This document shows positions 1-5,735 of a stretch of 6,921 nucleotides of DNA, piece by piece; the stretch's first letter is position 1; every line of letters starts with the position of its first letter. The translations under genes were made by a program, and so were the position numbers. The DNA lies in the NCBI GenBank assembly GCA_002471805.1, contig DKQR01000048.1, positions 442 to 7,362 of the forward strand. The letters are read 5' to 3'. Below the pieces are notes generated by a model. The model saw nothing but the letters and a program-made list of their open reading frames with translations, was not told where the DNA came from and searched no databases. This DNA comes from Fidelibacterota bacterium UBA7303. Lineage in GTDB: Bacteria > Fidelibacterota > Marinisomatia > Marinisomatales > UBA1611.

Positions 1-28
1 TGTTCGTCATACCCGGCCCAGCTGTCAT
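1..28 (-). CDS. Possible 5' end of a minus-strand gene, cut by the window edge
   Basis: On the minus strand a strong ribosome-binding site, AAGGAGGA (bases 45 to 38), lies 9 bases before an ATG at 28-26. That frame stays open to the left edge and reads MTAGPGMTN. A second ATG at 33-31 is closer to the SD but meets TGA after two codons. Nine residues are too few to assign a family. All three plus frames are also open across bases 1-100, so the segment could equally be the 3' end of a plus-strand gene: frame 1 is open from base 1 to a TAG at 103-105. Only the SD and start placement favour the minus reading. Confidence 0.25.
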
Positions 29-94
29 TTCATCGAATCCTCCTTGTGCATCCGGTTACTGGCTCAACCGATGTCCTCAACACGCAGCTGGGCC
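15..94. repeat. Widely spaced 10-bp inverted repeat with nested small stem
   Basis: GGCCCAGCTG at 15-24 is the exact reverse complement of CAGCTGGGCC at 85-94. The 60-base interior holds a second inverted repeat, CGGTT (53-57) and AACCG (66-70), around an 8-base loop. Together they could form a nested stem in RNA or a pair of protein or recombinase sites in DNA. The region is more GC-rich than the genes that follow and precedes the first lysis-type gene. There is no U-tract, so it is not an intrinsic terminator. Function is unknown. Confidence 0.55.
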
Positions 95-120
95 ATCCTT
101 TATAGGCGTATGGGTGGGTT

Positions 121-348
121 ATGCCAAAACACAGAAAAACGCCACTTCAACTATACCGCGACACAGTTATCGTGGAGTTAAAGTATATCCGGAAAACAGT
201 GGACAAGAACGAGACGTCTCTTGAGAAACTTAATGGCAGGGTTAGGGAAACAGAGCAGGCTGTTGAGAAAATTAAAGGGATTGGTTCTGTACTTGGTATT
301 ATTTTTAGCGGTTTCATTGCTTGGCTATACCGTGTAAAAGGTGGTTAA
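121..348 (+). CDS. XhlA-like small coiled-coil membrane protein, probable holin accessory
   Basis: This 75-residue protein has a basic N-terminus, a charged helix of about residues 15-52 with heptad-like spacing, and one C-terminal membrane segment (about 53-70, rich in I, G and F), ending in a short basic tail. That layout matches the XhlA/haemolysin-type family, in which a coiled coil precedes one transmembrane helix and the protein assists holin-endolysin lysis. No enzymatic motif is present. The start is the only ATG after the in-frame TAG at 103-105. Its SD is poor (GGGTGGG just upstream). It sits 42 bases ahead of a second membrane protein and upstream of a muramidase, which supports a lysis role. 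A tail-associated coiled-coil protein is an alternative. Confidence 0.6.
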   Translation: MPKHRKTPLQLYRDTVIVELKYIRKTVDKNETSLEKLNGRVRETEQAVEKIKGIGSVLGIIFSGFIAWLYRVKGG

Positions 349-349
349 A

Positions 350-361
350 CATTTTAAAATG
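350..361. repeat. 12-bp perfect palindrome CATTTTAAAATG
   Basis: A perfect AT-rich dyad lies in the 42-base gap between the two small membrane-protein genes, about 15 bases before the AAGGAG of the second. It could be a small operator or a weak mRNA hairpin, but short AT palindromes are common by chance. Confidence 0.25.
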
Positions 362-390
362 ACAATAATCAATAAAAAGGAGAATATAAT

Positions 391-624
391 ATGGAATGGT
401 TAAGCTGGACTAACGGTGCTTATTTGGCAGCGATAATTATTGGCGGTGGAATGACCTTTGCTGCTGCTAAATATAAAAACCTATTGAAAGAGATAAAGGA
501 AGCATTAAATACTTATCACGAAGCTGCTAAAGATGGAAAGATAACTGAAGCGGAACGCGATAAGATTGTCAAAGAAGTATTAGACATTGCTTCTGCCGGT
601 GTAAAGATTTTCTGGAAATGGTAG
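391..624 (+). CDS. Small holin-like membrane protein
   Basis: This 77-residue protein has one hydrophobic segment at about residues 8-26 (AYLAAIIIGGG followed by small residues). A highly charged amphipathic helix of about residues 28-64 follows, with an EF-hand-like turn DGKITEAERDKI, and the C-terminus is aromatic and basic (KIFWKW). A short N-terminal membrane segment followed by a charged cytoplasmic helix is common in phage holin-like proteins. With the preceding gene it makes a plausible holin plus accessory pair, which would permeabilise the inner membrane for the muramidase downstream. The start is well supported by AAGGAG at 377-382, 8 bases before the ATG. No specific holin family is recognised, so the call rests on topology and neighbours. 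Confidence 0.6.
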   Translation: MEWLSWTNGAYLAAIIIGGGMTFAAAKYKNLLKEIKEALNTYHEAAKDGKITEAERDKIVKEVLDIASAGVKIFWKW

Positions 625-639
625 AATATACATTAAATA

Positions 640-1884
640 ATGCCATTTTTAACAGTAGATGACGAGGGTAATTATTTAAGTTGCCCGGAGTGCGGTTCTT
701 CCAATTTAACACGCAAAGGTTATAAAGAGACAAAAGACGGCCTGCGCAAACAACGCTGGCTTTGTTCTTACTGTAATTACCGCACCATATACCCTGCCCG
801 CAACAGCCGGGATACTATTACCGAAAATGTCCGGTTAAGCAAGCAAAAGCAGGGCTATCAGGATCGCAACCGGATCGAGCGCAAGTCCTTCAGGGAATAC
901 GCCCGGGTTGAAAATGCTGTTTCTGAATTAAATAAAAACCTCATTAAAATATTAACAAAGCATAAGCTATCCCCCCTAAAAAGATTAAAAAAAGAAAATA
1001 ACAGTTGCATTGGTGTGCTGCAGCTGTCCGATAACCACTTAAATGAGCGCGTTGACCTGCCGCATAACACCTTTAACTACGAAATAGCCGGTAAACGCCT
1101 GAAATTGCTCACAGAACGCGCTAAAATGTTTTTTAAGATGTATGGCGTATCTAATGTACTTGTCGCCTTTACAGGCGATTTACTGAACTCCGACAGAAGA
1201 TTGGATGAATACCTTACCAATGCCGGTAACAGATCAGCGGCGGTGTTCTGTGCAGTAGACCTGTACCAGCAGCTGATCCGTGATATGAAGCGCAGTTTTA
1301 ATTTGTCTGTATTAAGTGTCAGTGGTAATGAATCAAGGATAAAAGACGATTACGGCTGGGCCGATGTGGTGGCTACTGATAACTACGATCATACTATTGT
1401 CAATATACTGCGGTATATATTCAAAGGCAGCGACATAGACTTCATTGATGGAGATCCGATGGAAAAGGTTGTTGACTTGGGAGGACAAAAAGTTTTATTT
1501 ATTCACGGACACGGCAGGATAAAGGCAAACCACGAAACAGCTATTAATCAGATCAAGGGTGTATATACCTCAAGAGGAATTAATTTAGACTATGTGGTAT
1601 CAGGCCATGTACATTCTGCAAGGGTAGGTGATACATCCGCAAGATCAGCGTCGCTGGTTGGTGCTAATGATTATAGTGAAAAAGCATTGAATCTTGAAAG
1701 TCGAGCATCACAGAACTGTTATGTATTTCATAATAACGGCAACCGGGACGGCATCAGGATCGACCTGAATAACGTGGAAAATATCAAGGTTGGATATACT
1801 GTAGCTGAAGAAACGCAGCAATACCACGCCAAATCTTATGACAAACTACATGAACCGGTTACAATAATGAAGATTCAGGTATGA
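640..1884 (+). CDS. Zinc-ribbon calcineurin-like metallophosphoesterase
   Basis: This 414-residue protein has two parts. Residues 15-45 form a zinc ribbon (C15-x2-C18 and C42-x2-C45) with basic residues between, resembling the DNA-binding ribbons of transposases. A basic linker of about residues 50-122 follows. From about residue 124 there is a calcineurin-like phosphoesterase with motifs in order: D131-N-H133, G179-D180, G229-N230-E231, H289-G-H291 and G322-H323-V-H325. Such enzymes use two metals to hydrolyse phosphodiesters or phosphomonoesters, and Mre11/SbcD are DNA nucleases of this fold. The usual GNH motif reads GNE here, so the His that normally follows the Asn is absent. The start has no clear SD and lies 15 bases after the previous stop; the end overlaps the next gene by ATGA. 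A DNA- or RNA-directed nuclease role is inferred. Its place among lysis genes is odd. Confidence 0.8.
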   Translation: MPFLTVDDEGNYLSCPECGSSNLTRKGYKETKDGLRKQRWLCSYCNYRTIYPARNSRDTITENVRLSKQKQGYQDRNRIERKSFREYARVENAVSELNKNLIKILTKHKLSPLKRLKKENNSCIGVLQLSDNHLNERVDLPHNTFNYEIAGKRLKLLTERAKMFFKMYGVSNVLVAFTGDLLNSDRRLDEYLTNAGNRSAAVFCAVDLYQQLIRDMKRSFNLSVLSVSGNESRIKDDYGWADVVATDNYDHTIVNILRYIFKGSDIDFIDGDPMEKVVDLGGQKVLFIHGHGRIKANHETAINQIKGVYTSRGINLDYVVSGHVHSARVGDTSARSASLVGANDYSEKALNLESRASQNCYVFHNNGNRDGIRIDLNNVENIKVGYTVAEETQQYHAKSYDKLHEPVTIMKIQV

Positions 1885-2132
1885 AAAAGAAAAAGACAAT
1901 TTCAAAGCACGATATTATCCGTGCCATTAACAGCCTTAATCACAGTATGAATAGCCTTGTGGAAAGACTTGAGCTGCTGGAAAAGAATTTCGGTGAATAT
2001 GTGGAAATGAAAGATGATGTTGGGAAGCTGAAAAAATATAGAAGTAAAAAAAAAGAAGGGAGTCTATCATGGGTAAAGCGTTTAATGCAATGGTTAAAAA
2101 TATCATTGAAAGAGAAGGCGGATCAAAAATAA
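1881..2132 (+). CDS. Small basic coiled-coil protein overlapping the endolysin gene
   Basis: This 83-residue protein starts in an ATGA overlap with the phosphoesterase stop, suggesting translational coupling. Residues 8-52 are a predicted helix with leucine and methionine heptad spacing (SLNHSMNSLVERLELLE), followed by a lysine-rich stretch and an amphipathic, tryptophan-containing C-terminal helix (about 62-80). There is no transmembrane segment or signal peptide. The last 64 bases overlap the endolysin gene in another frame. An A9 run at 2046-2054 lies in a stretch that encodes three lysines. I do not recognise a family. It may be a lysis regulator or a partner of the phosphoesterase, or its N-terminal part may be read into the endolysin by frameshifting. 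Confidence 0.6.
   Translation: MKKKKTISKHDIIRAINSLNHSMNSLVERLELLEKNFGEYVEMKDDVGKLKKYRSKKKEGSLSWVKRLMQWLKISLKEKADQK
2046..2054 (+). other. A9 run, candidate -1 frameshift site
   Basis: Nine consecutive A bases encode Lys-Lys-Lys in the coiled-coil gene frame (codons at 2046, 2049 and 2052). A_AAA_AAA at 2048-2054 is in slippery-heptamer phase. A -1 slip enters the endolysin frame, which is open from here through its ATG at 2069 (AGA AGG GAG TCT ATC ATG). The SD-like AGAAGGGAG just downstream is also the endolysin's own ribosome-binding site. Frameshifting is inference; a sequencing error in the homopolymer is also possible. Confidence 0.3.
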
Positions 2133-2557
2133 CCCGCGATCCGGATGATCCCGGCGGAACTACTCGCTTTGGAATAAGCCAACGCGCTCACAAGGATGTA
2201 GACATTGAGAATCTCACCTATGATAAGGCTTCGGATATTTATTACGAACATTATTATAAACCTGCCAAAACAAGATCATTCCCTATTGACTTACAGGAAA
2301 TATATCTTGATATGGTAGTGAATATGGGTTACAGCCGTGCAGTAAAAGTTGTGCAGCGGGCAGTGAACGCTAAAGGAGCTGACCTGATAGTTGATGGCAA
2401 ACTTGGGCCTAAAACGCTTGGAGCAGTCAAAGATAAAAACCTTGAACCAGAAAGACTTACAGCCTACCGCGTTGTTTACTATGTAGAACTCTGCAAAAAA
2501 CGCCCTTCAATGTGGAAATATTACTTTGGATGGTACCGCCGATCTACTGAAGTATAG
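2069..2557 (+). CDS. Endolysin: GH108 N-acetylmuramidase with C-terminal peptidoglycan-binding domain
   Basis: This 162-residue protein opens with the GH108 signature: IEREGG (residues 13-18, E16 the probable catalytic Glu), then DPDDPGG (24-30) and TTRFGIS (31-37). The second half has DGKLGPKTL and a closing helix with a W-x3-FGWYRR-like pattern (about 130-160), as in the PG-binding domain that accompanies GH108. The family cleaves the beta-1,4 bond of the MurNAc-GlcNAc backbone. There is no signal peptide or signal-anchor, so release through a holin is expected, and two candidate membrane proteins lie upstream. The start follows AGAAGGGAG with good spacing. It lies 64 bp inside the preceding gene, but the catalytic motif begins soon after, so a later start is not possible. 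The length is normal for the family. Confidence 0.93.
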   Translation: MGKAFNAMVKNIIEREGGSKITRDPDDPGGTTRFGISQRAHKDVDIENLTYDKASDIYYEHYYKPAKTRSFPIDLQEIYLDMVVNMGYSRAVKVVQRAVNAKGADLIVDGKLGPKTLGAVKDKNLEPERLTAYRVVYYVELCKKRPSMWKYYFGWYRRSTEV

Positions 2558-2629
2558 TATTTTCTCATAATTTATTAGTAGAAAAGGTTATTTTGACGTA
2601 GTTTTTGGGCGAAATATAAGGGCTATACT
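2558..2629. other. AT-rich intergenic gap between lysis and recombination genes
   Basis: This 72-base gap is the largest in the central part of the window. It holds a weak 6-bp inverted repeat (TTTTCT...AGAAAA with a 14-base loop), which lacks the GC-rich stem and U-tract of an intrinsic terminator, and then the promoter described separately. It is the most likely boundary between late and early transcription units. Confidence 0.5.
2593..2620 (+). promoter_or_regulatory. Sigma70-like promoter for the recombination/replication operon
   Basis: TTGACG at 2593-2598 and TATAAG at 2615-2620 are separated by 16 bases. Each differs by one base from the consensus (TTGACA, TATAAT). A start would be expected near 2627, only about 3 bases before the ATG at 2630, giving a leaderless or nearly leaderless message. 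The SD-like AAGGG (2618-2622) overlaps the -10 and would be used only on transcripts starting further upstream. A TATACT at 2624-2629 is a second possible -10 but lacks a spaced -35. Confidence 0.5.
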
Positions 2630-2830
2630 ATGATAATCAAGGCTTCACAAGTAAGAAAATTGTTTAATGAGCGCAAAGTTCAGATAAGTGATGATGCGGT
2701 TAAAATGATTGGAGACATTGTAGCGAGGGACGTAAGAAAGATGGTTGCTCGCTGTGTTGAGGGCAATGTTCCGCGTTTAACAAGTTCTCTCATTTATATT
2801 GCGCTTGGCAACTTAACGCACAAGGAGTAA
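2630..2830 (+). CDS. Histone-fold-like small protein
   Basis: This 66-residue protein fits the size and pattern of a minimal single histone fold. It has a short basic helix (about 4-15, KASQVRKLFNER), a loop ending in ISDDA (19-23), a long central helix (about 21-46) with hydrophobic residues every three to four positions, the loop VPRLTSS, and a short third helix (SLIYIALGNL). Archaeal histones carry a comparable VSDDA at the start of helix 2, and bacterial NFYB/HAP5-type histones have a similar basic first helix and length. Such proteins dimerise and bind DNA. The start has AAGGG 7 bases upstream, and the stop overlaps the SD of the exonuclease gene, so it heads the recombination operon. 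This is a pattern-based call; a different helical DNA-binding or regulatory protein is possible. Confidence 0.5.
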   Translation: MIIKASQVRKLFNERKVQISDDAVKMIGDIVARDVRKMVARCVEGNVPRLTSSLIYIALGNLTHKE

Positions 2831-2833
2831 ACA

Positions 2834-3787
2834 ATGGACAGAAAACAGTTCTTGAAGGAACGTCTTACAGGACTTGGTGGATCGGATATTCACCATTTAT
2901 TCAATGAAGAACCATACGGATGCTCTCGCAAGCTGTGGTATGACAAAACGAGTCAAGAGCCTGACTACCCGGTTATTGCTTCCAATATTATGACAAGGGG
3001 CAATAAGCTGGAACAGTTGATCAGGGAAGAATATGTTTTGCATACTGACAGGAAGATCCGCAGGGTTAACCGTATGATAACCAGTAAACAACATCCGTGG
3101 GCCATGTGTCATCTTGATGCTGAAATTGTAGCATTTGATGATCGTAAAACCGGGATACTGGAATGTAAATCAGTTGGCAGGCCGATGTATTACAAGATCA
3201 GGGATGAGGGGATTCCCACCAGTTGGATATGGCAGATGCAACACTATCTGCTGACAACCAATCGTCAATGGGGCAGTTATGCTGTGCTATGGGCTGATAA
3301 TTGGGAGTTCATTCACTTTGATGTTGAGGTAGATGCAGAATTGCAGGAATCAATCATCAGTGCCGGCACAGGTTTCTGGCGGATGGTTGAGAACGGCCCT
3401 GCGCCGGTACAGCTGGACGCAAAAGACAAACGCTGTTCCAACTGCGAATACCGCCACACCTGTCAGGGTGAAAAACTGATGGTGCTTGCACAGGGAAATT
3501 CTGATGAGGTACCATTCGATAATTCGCTTGACACGCTAATGAATGAGTATGCTACAGTGAAGGTATTACAGGAGGAGACAGCAGCACTGGTCGAAAGCAA
3601 GAAGCAGGATATTAAAGAAGCGCTTGGTGACCGGGTGTTAGTTGATTGTACAGGTTTCCGTTTGTATTACAAACCGGTTGAATCAACACGGTTCAAGAGT
3701 TCTGCTTTGAAAAAAGAGAACCCTGACCTATATGAAAAATATGCTTACAAAAGTGTATCAAGACCATTTCGCATTAGATCAATATAG
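2834..3787 (+). CDS. YqaJ/lambda-Exo family exonuclease with Cas4-like cysteines
   Basis: This 317-residue PD-(D/E)XK nuclease of the YqaJ viral recombinase family shows GGSDI (15-19), RGNKLEQ (55-61, E60), HLD (93-95, D95) and the LEC-K active-site strand with E110 and K112. WIWQMQHY (131-138) follows, with the Gln and Tyr typical of the family. These enzymes degrade one strand of duplex ends to expose ssDNA for the annealase. Unusually, C30 lies in CSRKLWY and three cysteines form C201-x2-C204-x5-C210, the arrangement that holds a 4Fe-4S cluster in Cas4 and AddB nucleases. About 100 residues follow, with a charged helix. The start is set by AAGGAG at 2822-2827, and the annealase gene follows 9 bases after the stop. 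Confidence 0.9.
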   Translation: MDRKQFLKERLTGLGGSDIHHLFNEEPYGCSRKLWYDKTSQEPDYPVIASNIMTRGNKLEQLIREEYVLHTDRKIRRVNRMITSKQHPWAMCHLDAEIVAFDDRKTGILECKSVGRPMYYKIRDEGIPTSWIWQMQHYLLTTNRQWGSYAVLWADNWEFIHFDVEVDAELQESIISAGTGFWRMVENGPAPVQLDAKDKRCSNCEYRHTCQGEKLMVLAQGNSDEVPFDNSLDTLMNEYATVKVLQEETAALVESKKQDIKEALGDRVLVDCTGFRLYYKPVESTRFKSSALKKENPDLYEKYAYKSVSRPFRIRSI

Positions 3788-3796
3788 GAGGATACA

Positions 3797-4606
3797 ATGA
3801 CGAAAGTAACAAGTGTAGTGATCCCAGACACCGATTTCACCGAGGGTCAGATCATCACAATAAAAGAAACTGTTGCGAGTGGTGCAACAGACAATGAACT
3901 GAAGCTGTTTCTATACCAGTGCAGTCGCACCGGGCTTGATCCGTTGAGCAAACAGATTCATTTCATTAAAAGAGGTGGAAAAGCAACTATCCAAACCGGC
4001 ATTGACGGTTTCCGGGCCATTGCTGAAAGAACAGGTAAGTATGCTGGTAATGATGACTACCTGTTTAACAATGATAAGACGATGTATGAAATGCTGAAGG
4101 CGAAGATGGAAAACCCTATCACAGCAACTGCCACGGTTTATAAGATTGTTGGCGGGGTAAGAGTATCCTTTTCCGCTACGGCGATATGGGATGCTTACTG
4201 TCCAAAGGGTAATGAATCGTTTATGTGGAAAAAAATGCCATACCTGATGCTGGGCAAGTGTGCTGAAGCGCTGGCATTGCGTAAAGCGTTCCCTAACGAT
4301 TTAAGCGGTGTTTATACTGATGATGAGATGGAACAGGCTCAAACACCGCCGGAAGTTGTTGTTAATGCAACCAATAAAAAGATGAAAGCACTCAAAGCAA
4401 AGGTTGAGGATGCGAAAAATGGAAAAAACCCGCCGAAGGAAATGACGGAGGAACAGCGTAAAGAGATTGAGAAGCTGGTGGAAGATGAAAAATGTACCGG
4501 TGTTAAAAATGATGTGGATTTATGGTTGTCGGAAAAGGTTGATAACCACACCTTTGCAGCTGGTGAAAGAACAATCGAGAAACTCAAGAAGATTATTGAA
4601 AAATGA
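3797..4606 (+). CDS. bet: Phage recombination protein Bet (Red-beta/RecT-type annealase)
   Basis: This 269-residue protein is close in length to lambda Bet. Family hallmarks are in order: RTGLDPLSKQIHFIKR (44-59), TIQTGIDGFRAIAERTG (64-80), the strand VRVSFSATAIW (121-131), and KMPYLMLGKCAEALALRKAF (146-165) followed by DLSGVYTDDEM (168-178). These define the Bet/RecT annealing core, which coats ssDNA and pairs it with complementary strands, typically on the lagging strand. The lysine- and glutamate-rich C-terminal region (about 190-269) probably contacts SSB or the nuclease. AGGAGG at 3786-3791 gives a strong start. It works with the exonuclease just upstream, and its TGA overlaps the next ATG (ATGA). 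Confidence 0.93.
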   Translation: MTKVTSVVIPDTDFTEGQIITIKETVASGATDNELKLFLYQCSRTGLDPLSKQIHFIKRGGKATIQTGIDGFRAIAERTGKYAGNDDYLFNNDKTMYEMLKAKMENPITATATVYKIVGGVRVSFSATAIWDAYCPKGNESFMWKKMPYLMLGKCAEALALRKAFPNDLSGVYTDDEMEQAQTPPEVVVNATNKKMKALKAKVEDAKNGKNPPKEMTEEQRKEIEKLVEDEKCTGVKNDVDLWLSEKVDNHTFAAGERTIEKLKKIIEK

Positions 4607-5091
4607 GATATTATGAAGTATCTGTCAGAACTTGGGTTTCTGCCGATTACAAGAGTCTAACGCAGGATGGACAGCTATTATGGCTGTTCTTCCTGTGTGG
4701 GCCTATTAAAACGCCTTTACCGGGGTTTTACAGTGTGGGTGCTGGTGCTTGTTTAGATCATCTGCGCTGGGAGCCGGAAAAGTTTTATCAGGCGTTCAGA
4801 GAATTACAGGATCGTGAGATGCTGGAATTTGATGATGAAAATAATGTTATTTATTTACCGAAGTGGGCCAAGTATAACAGACCGCCGTCCAACCCTAATG
4901 TAATGAAAAGCTGGTTGTCTCTGCTTGAGAACATACCTGATTGTAATTTAAAGATGCACTACATAGACGGACTTGCTGACGTGGTCAGGAATCTTGATGA
5001 ATCAATACAGGCAGTGTATGATAATTGGACAGCCCTGTATGGTATTTCTGCTGAAAACATTGAAGATATGGAGATAGATTACGATGTCTGA
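4603..5091 (+). CDS. Phage replication initiator-like winged-helix protein
   Basis: This 162-residue protein resembles the N-terminal domain of phage replication-initiator/replisome-organiser proteins. It begins with a short strand and VRTWVSADYKSLTQDGQLLWLF (residues 8-29), then CGPIKTPLPGFYSVG, then a helix ending in LRWEPEKFYQAFRELQDREML (54-74). A beta wing (FDDENNVIYLPKWAKYNRP) and NPNVMKSW followed by IPDCNLK complete it. The hydrophobic and proline pattern fits a winged-helix DNA binder that recognises the phage origin. The C-terminal 45 residues are acidic, ending DMEIDYDV, and may bind the next gene's product. Translation is coupled to bet by ATGA and overlaps the next gene by 8 bases. 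No origin repeats were seen inside it. Confidence 0.65.
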   Translation: MRYYEVSVRTWVSADYKSLTQDGQLLWLFFLCGPIKTPLPGFYSVGAGACLDHLRWEPEKFYQAFRELQDREMLEFDDENNVIYLPKWAKYNRPPSNPNVMKSWLSLLENIPDCNLKMHYIDGLADVVRNLDESIQAVYDNWTALYGISAENIEDMEIDYDV

Positions 5092-5734
5092 CAATAGTAA
5101 ATCTTATTACAAGATGACAGATCAGGAAAAAAGGGATTATTCCAAACATATACAAACAAAGTACATAAGAGATTTTGCTGAATATTTAAAGATTATAAAC
5201 AAAGGCCGGATCACGATGCACAAGCGGCAGATCATTGAATGGGTAGAGGGTTTGCGTACTTTCAGCCCGGATGTTCTGGAGGCTGGCTGGAAAAGCTGGA
5301 TTCAGAAACTCAAACCGCACTATGTACCCTCTATTTCTGATGGTATTGCACATTTTAAGGCAGTATCAGCCAACATATCGCAGAAAACACACCATAAGAC
5401 CAAACACGAAGAAATGAGCCTTGAATCAGGCAGTGATTTCAGTCAGCTGATGCAGATTTGTATGTCGTATTCAAACATCGGGCCTATAGGATTTCACAAG
5501 AATTGCATACGTTTTTATGAGGATATGCTGGCGAAGGAAACTGTCAAAGATAACAAAAGATCATTTAATGATGCTCTACGAACCCACAAAAAATTATTAA
5601 AAGAAGCAGAGGCTAATTCTGATTTCCAACAGATTTCCAAAAATCACCAGAAAAAAATAGTTAAAAAAATCAAAGAAGTGTTTGTCGATCCGCCTAAAAA
5701 GAAGATAATGCGCGGTGATCAAAGTCCGATATAA
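5084..5734 (+). CDS. Possible replication partner or helicase-loader-like protein
   Basis: This 216-residue soluble protein is not firmly recognised. Residues 12-93 form a helical region with EWVEGLRTFSPDVLEAGW and then KPHYVPSISDGIAHF. The pattern of a helix, a proline-marked turn and a second helix ending in a Y-x-P-s-i motif resembles small phage replication loaders or helicase-interacting proteins. There is no Walker A motif, so it is not a DnaC-type ATPase. The second half is charged, with a lysine-rich tail (about 187-210). GGAG at 5070-5073 lies 10 bases before the ATG, and the gene overlaps the initiator-like gene by 8 bases. Position after the initiator, as O is followed by P in lambda, is the main argument for a loader or partner role. 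Confidence 0.45.
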   Translation: MSDNSKSYYKMTDQEKRDYSKHIQTKYIRDFAEYLKIINKGRITMHKRQIIEWVEGLRTFSPDVLEAGWKSWIQKLKPHYVPSISDGIAHFKAVSANISQKTHHKTKHEEMSLESGSDFSQLMQICMSYSNIGPIGFHKNCIRFYEDMLAKETVKDNKRSFNDALRTHKKLLKEAEANSDFQQISKNHQKKIVKKIKEVFVDPPKKKIMRGDQSPI

Positions 5735-5735
5735 T

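Noticed and set aside
640..800. Zinc ribbon as the start of a transposase or insertion sequence
   Set aside because: The same reading frame continues into a complete phosphoesterase, and there are no terminal inverted repeats or DDE/HUH motifs.
858..1070. Minus-strand ORF opposite the phosphoesterase gene
   Set aside because: It is the antisense of a strongly supported coding region, including the first catalytic motif, with no recognisable product.
2545..2586. Possible terminator after the endolysin
   Set aside because: Only weak AT-rich pairings (CTACT/AGTAG and TTTTCT/AGAAAA) with long loops and no U-tract.
2897..3112. Minus-strand ORF opposite the exonuclease
   Set aside because: Antisense to a conserved nuclease domain, with no family features.
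2834..3787. Calling the exonuclease a Cas4 of a CRISPR system
   Set aside because: The GGSDI and QMQHY motifs and the adjacent bet gene place it in the YqaJ recombinase family; no CRISPR repeats or cas genes are present.
4339..4587. Minus-strand ORF rich in S and F opposite the Bet C-terminus
   Set aside because: The composition is the mirror of a lysine/glutamate-rich coding region and shows no motif.
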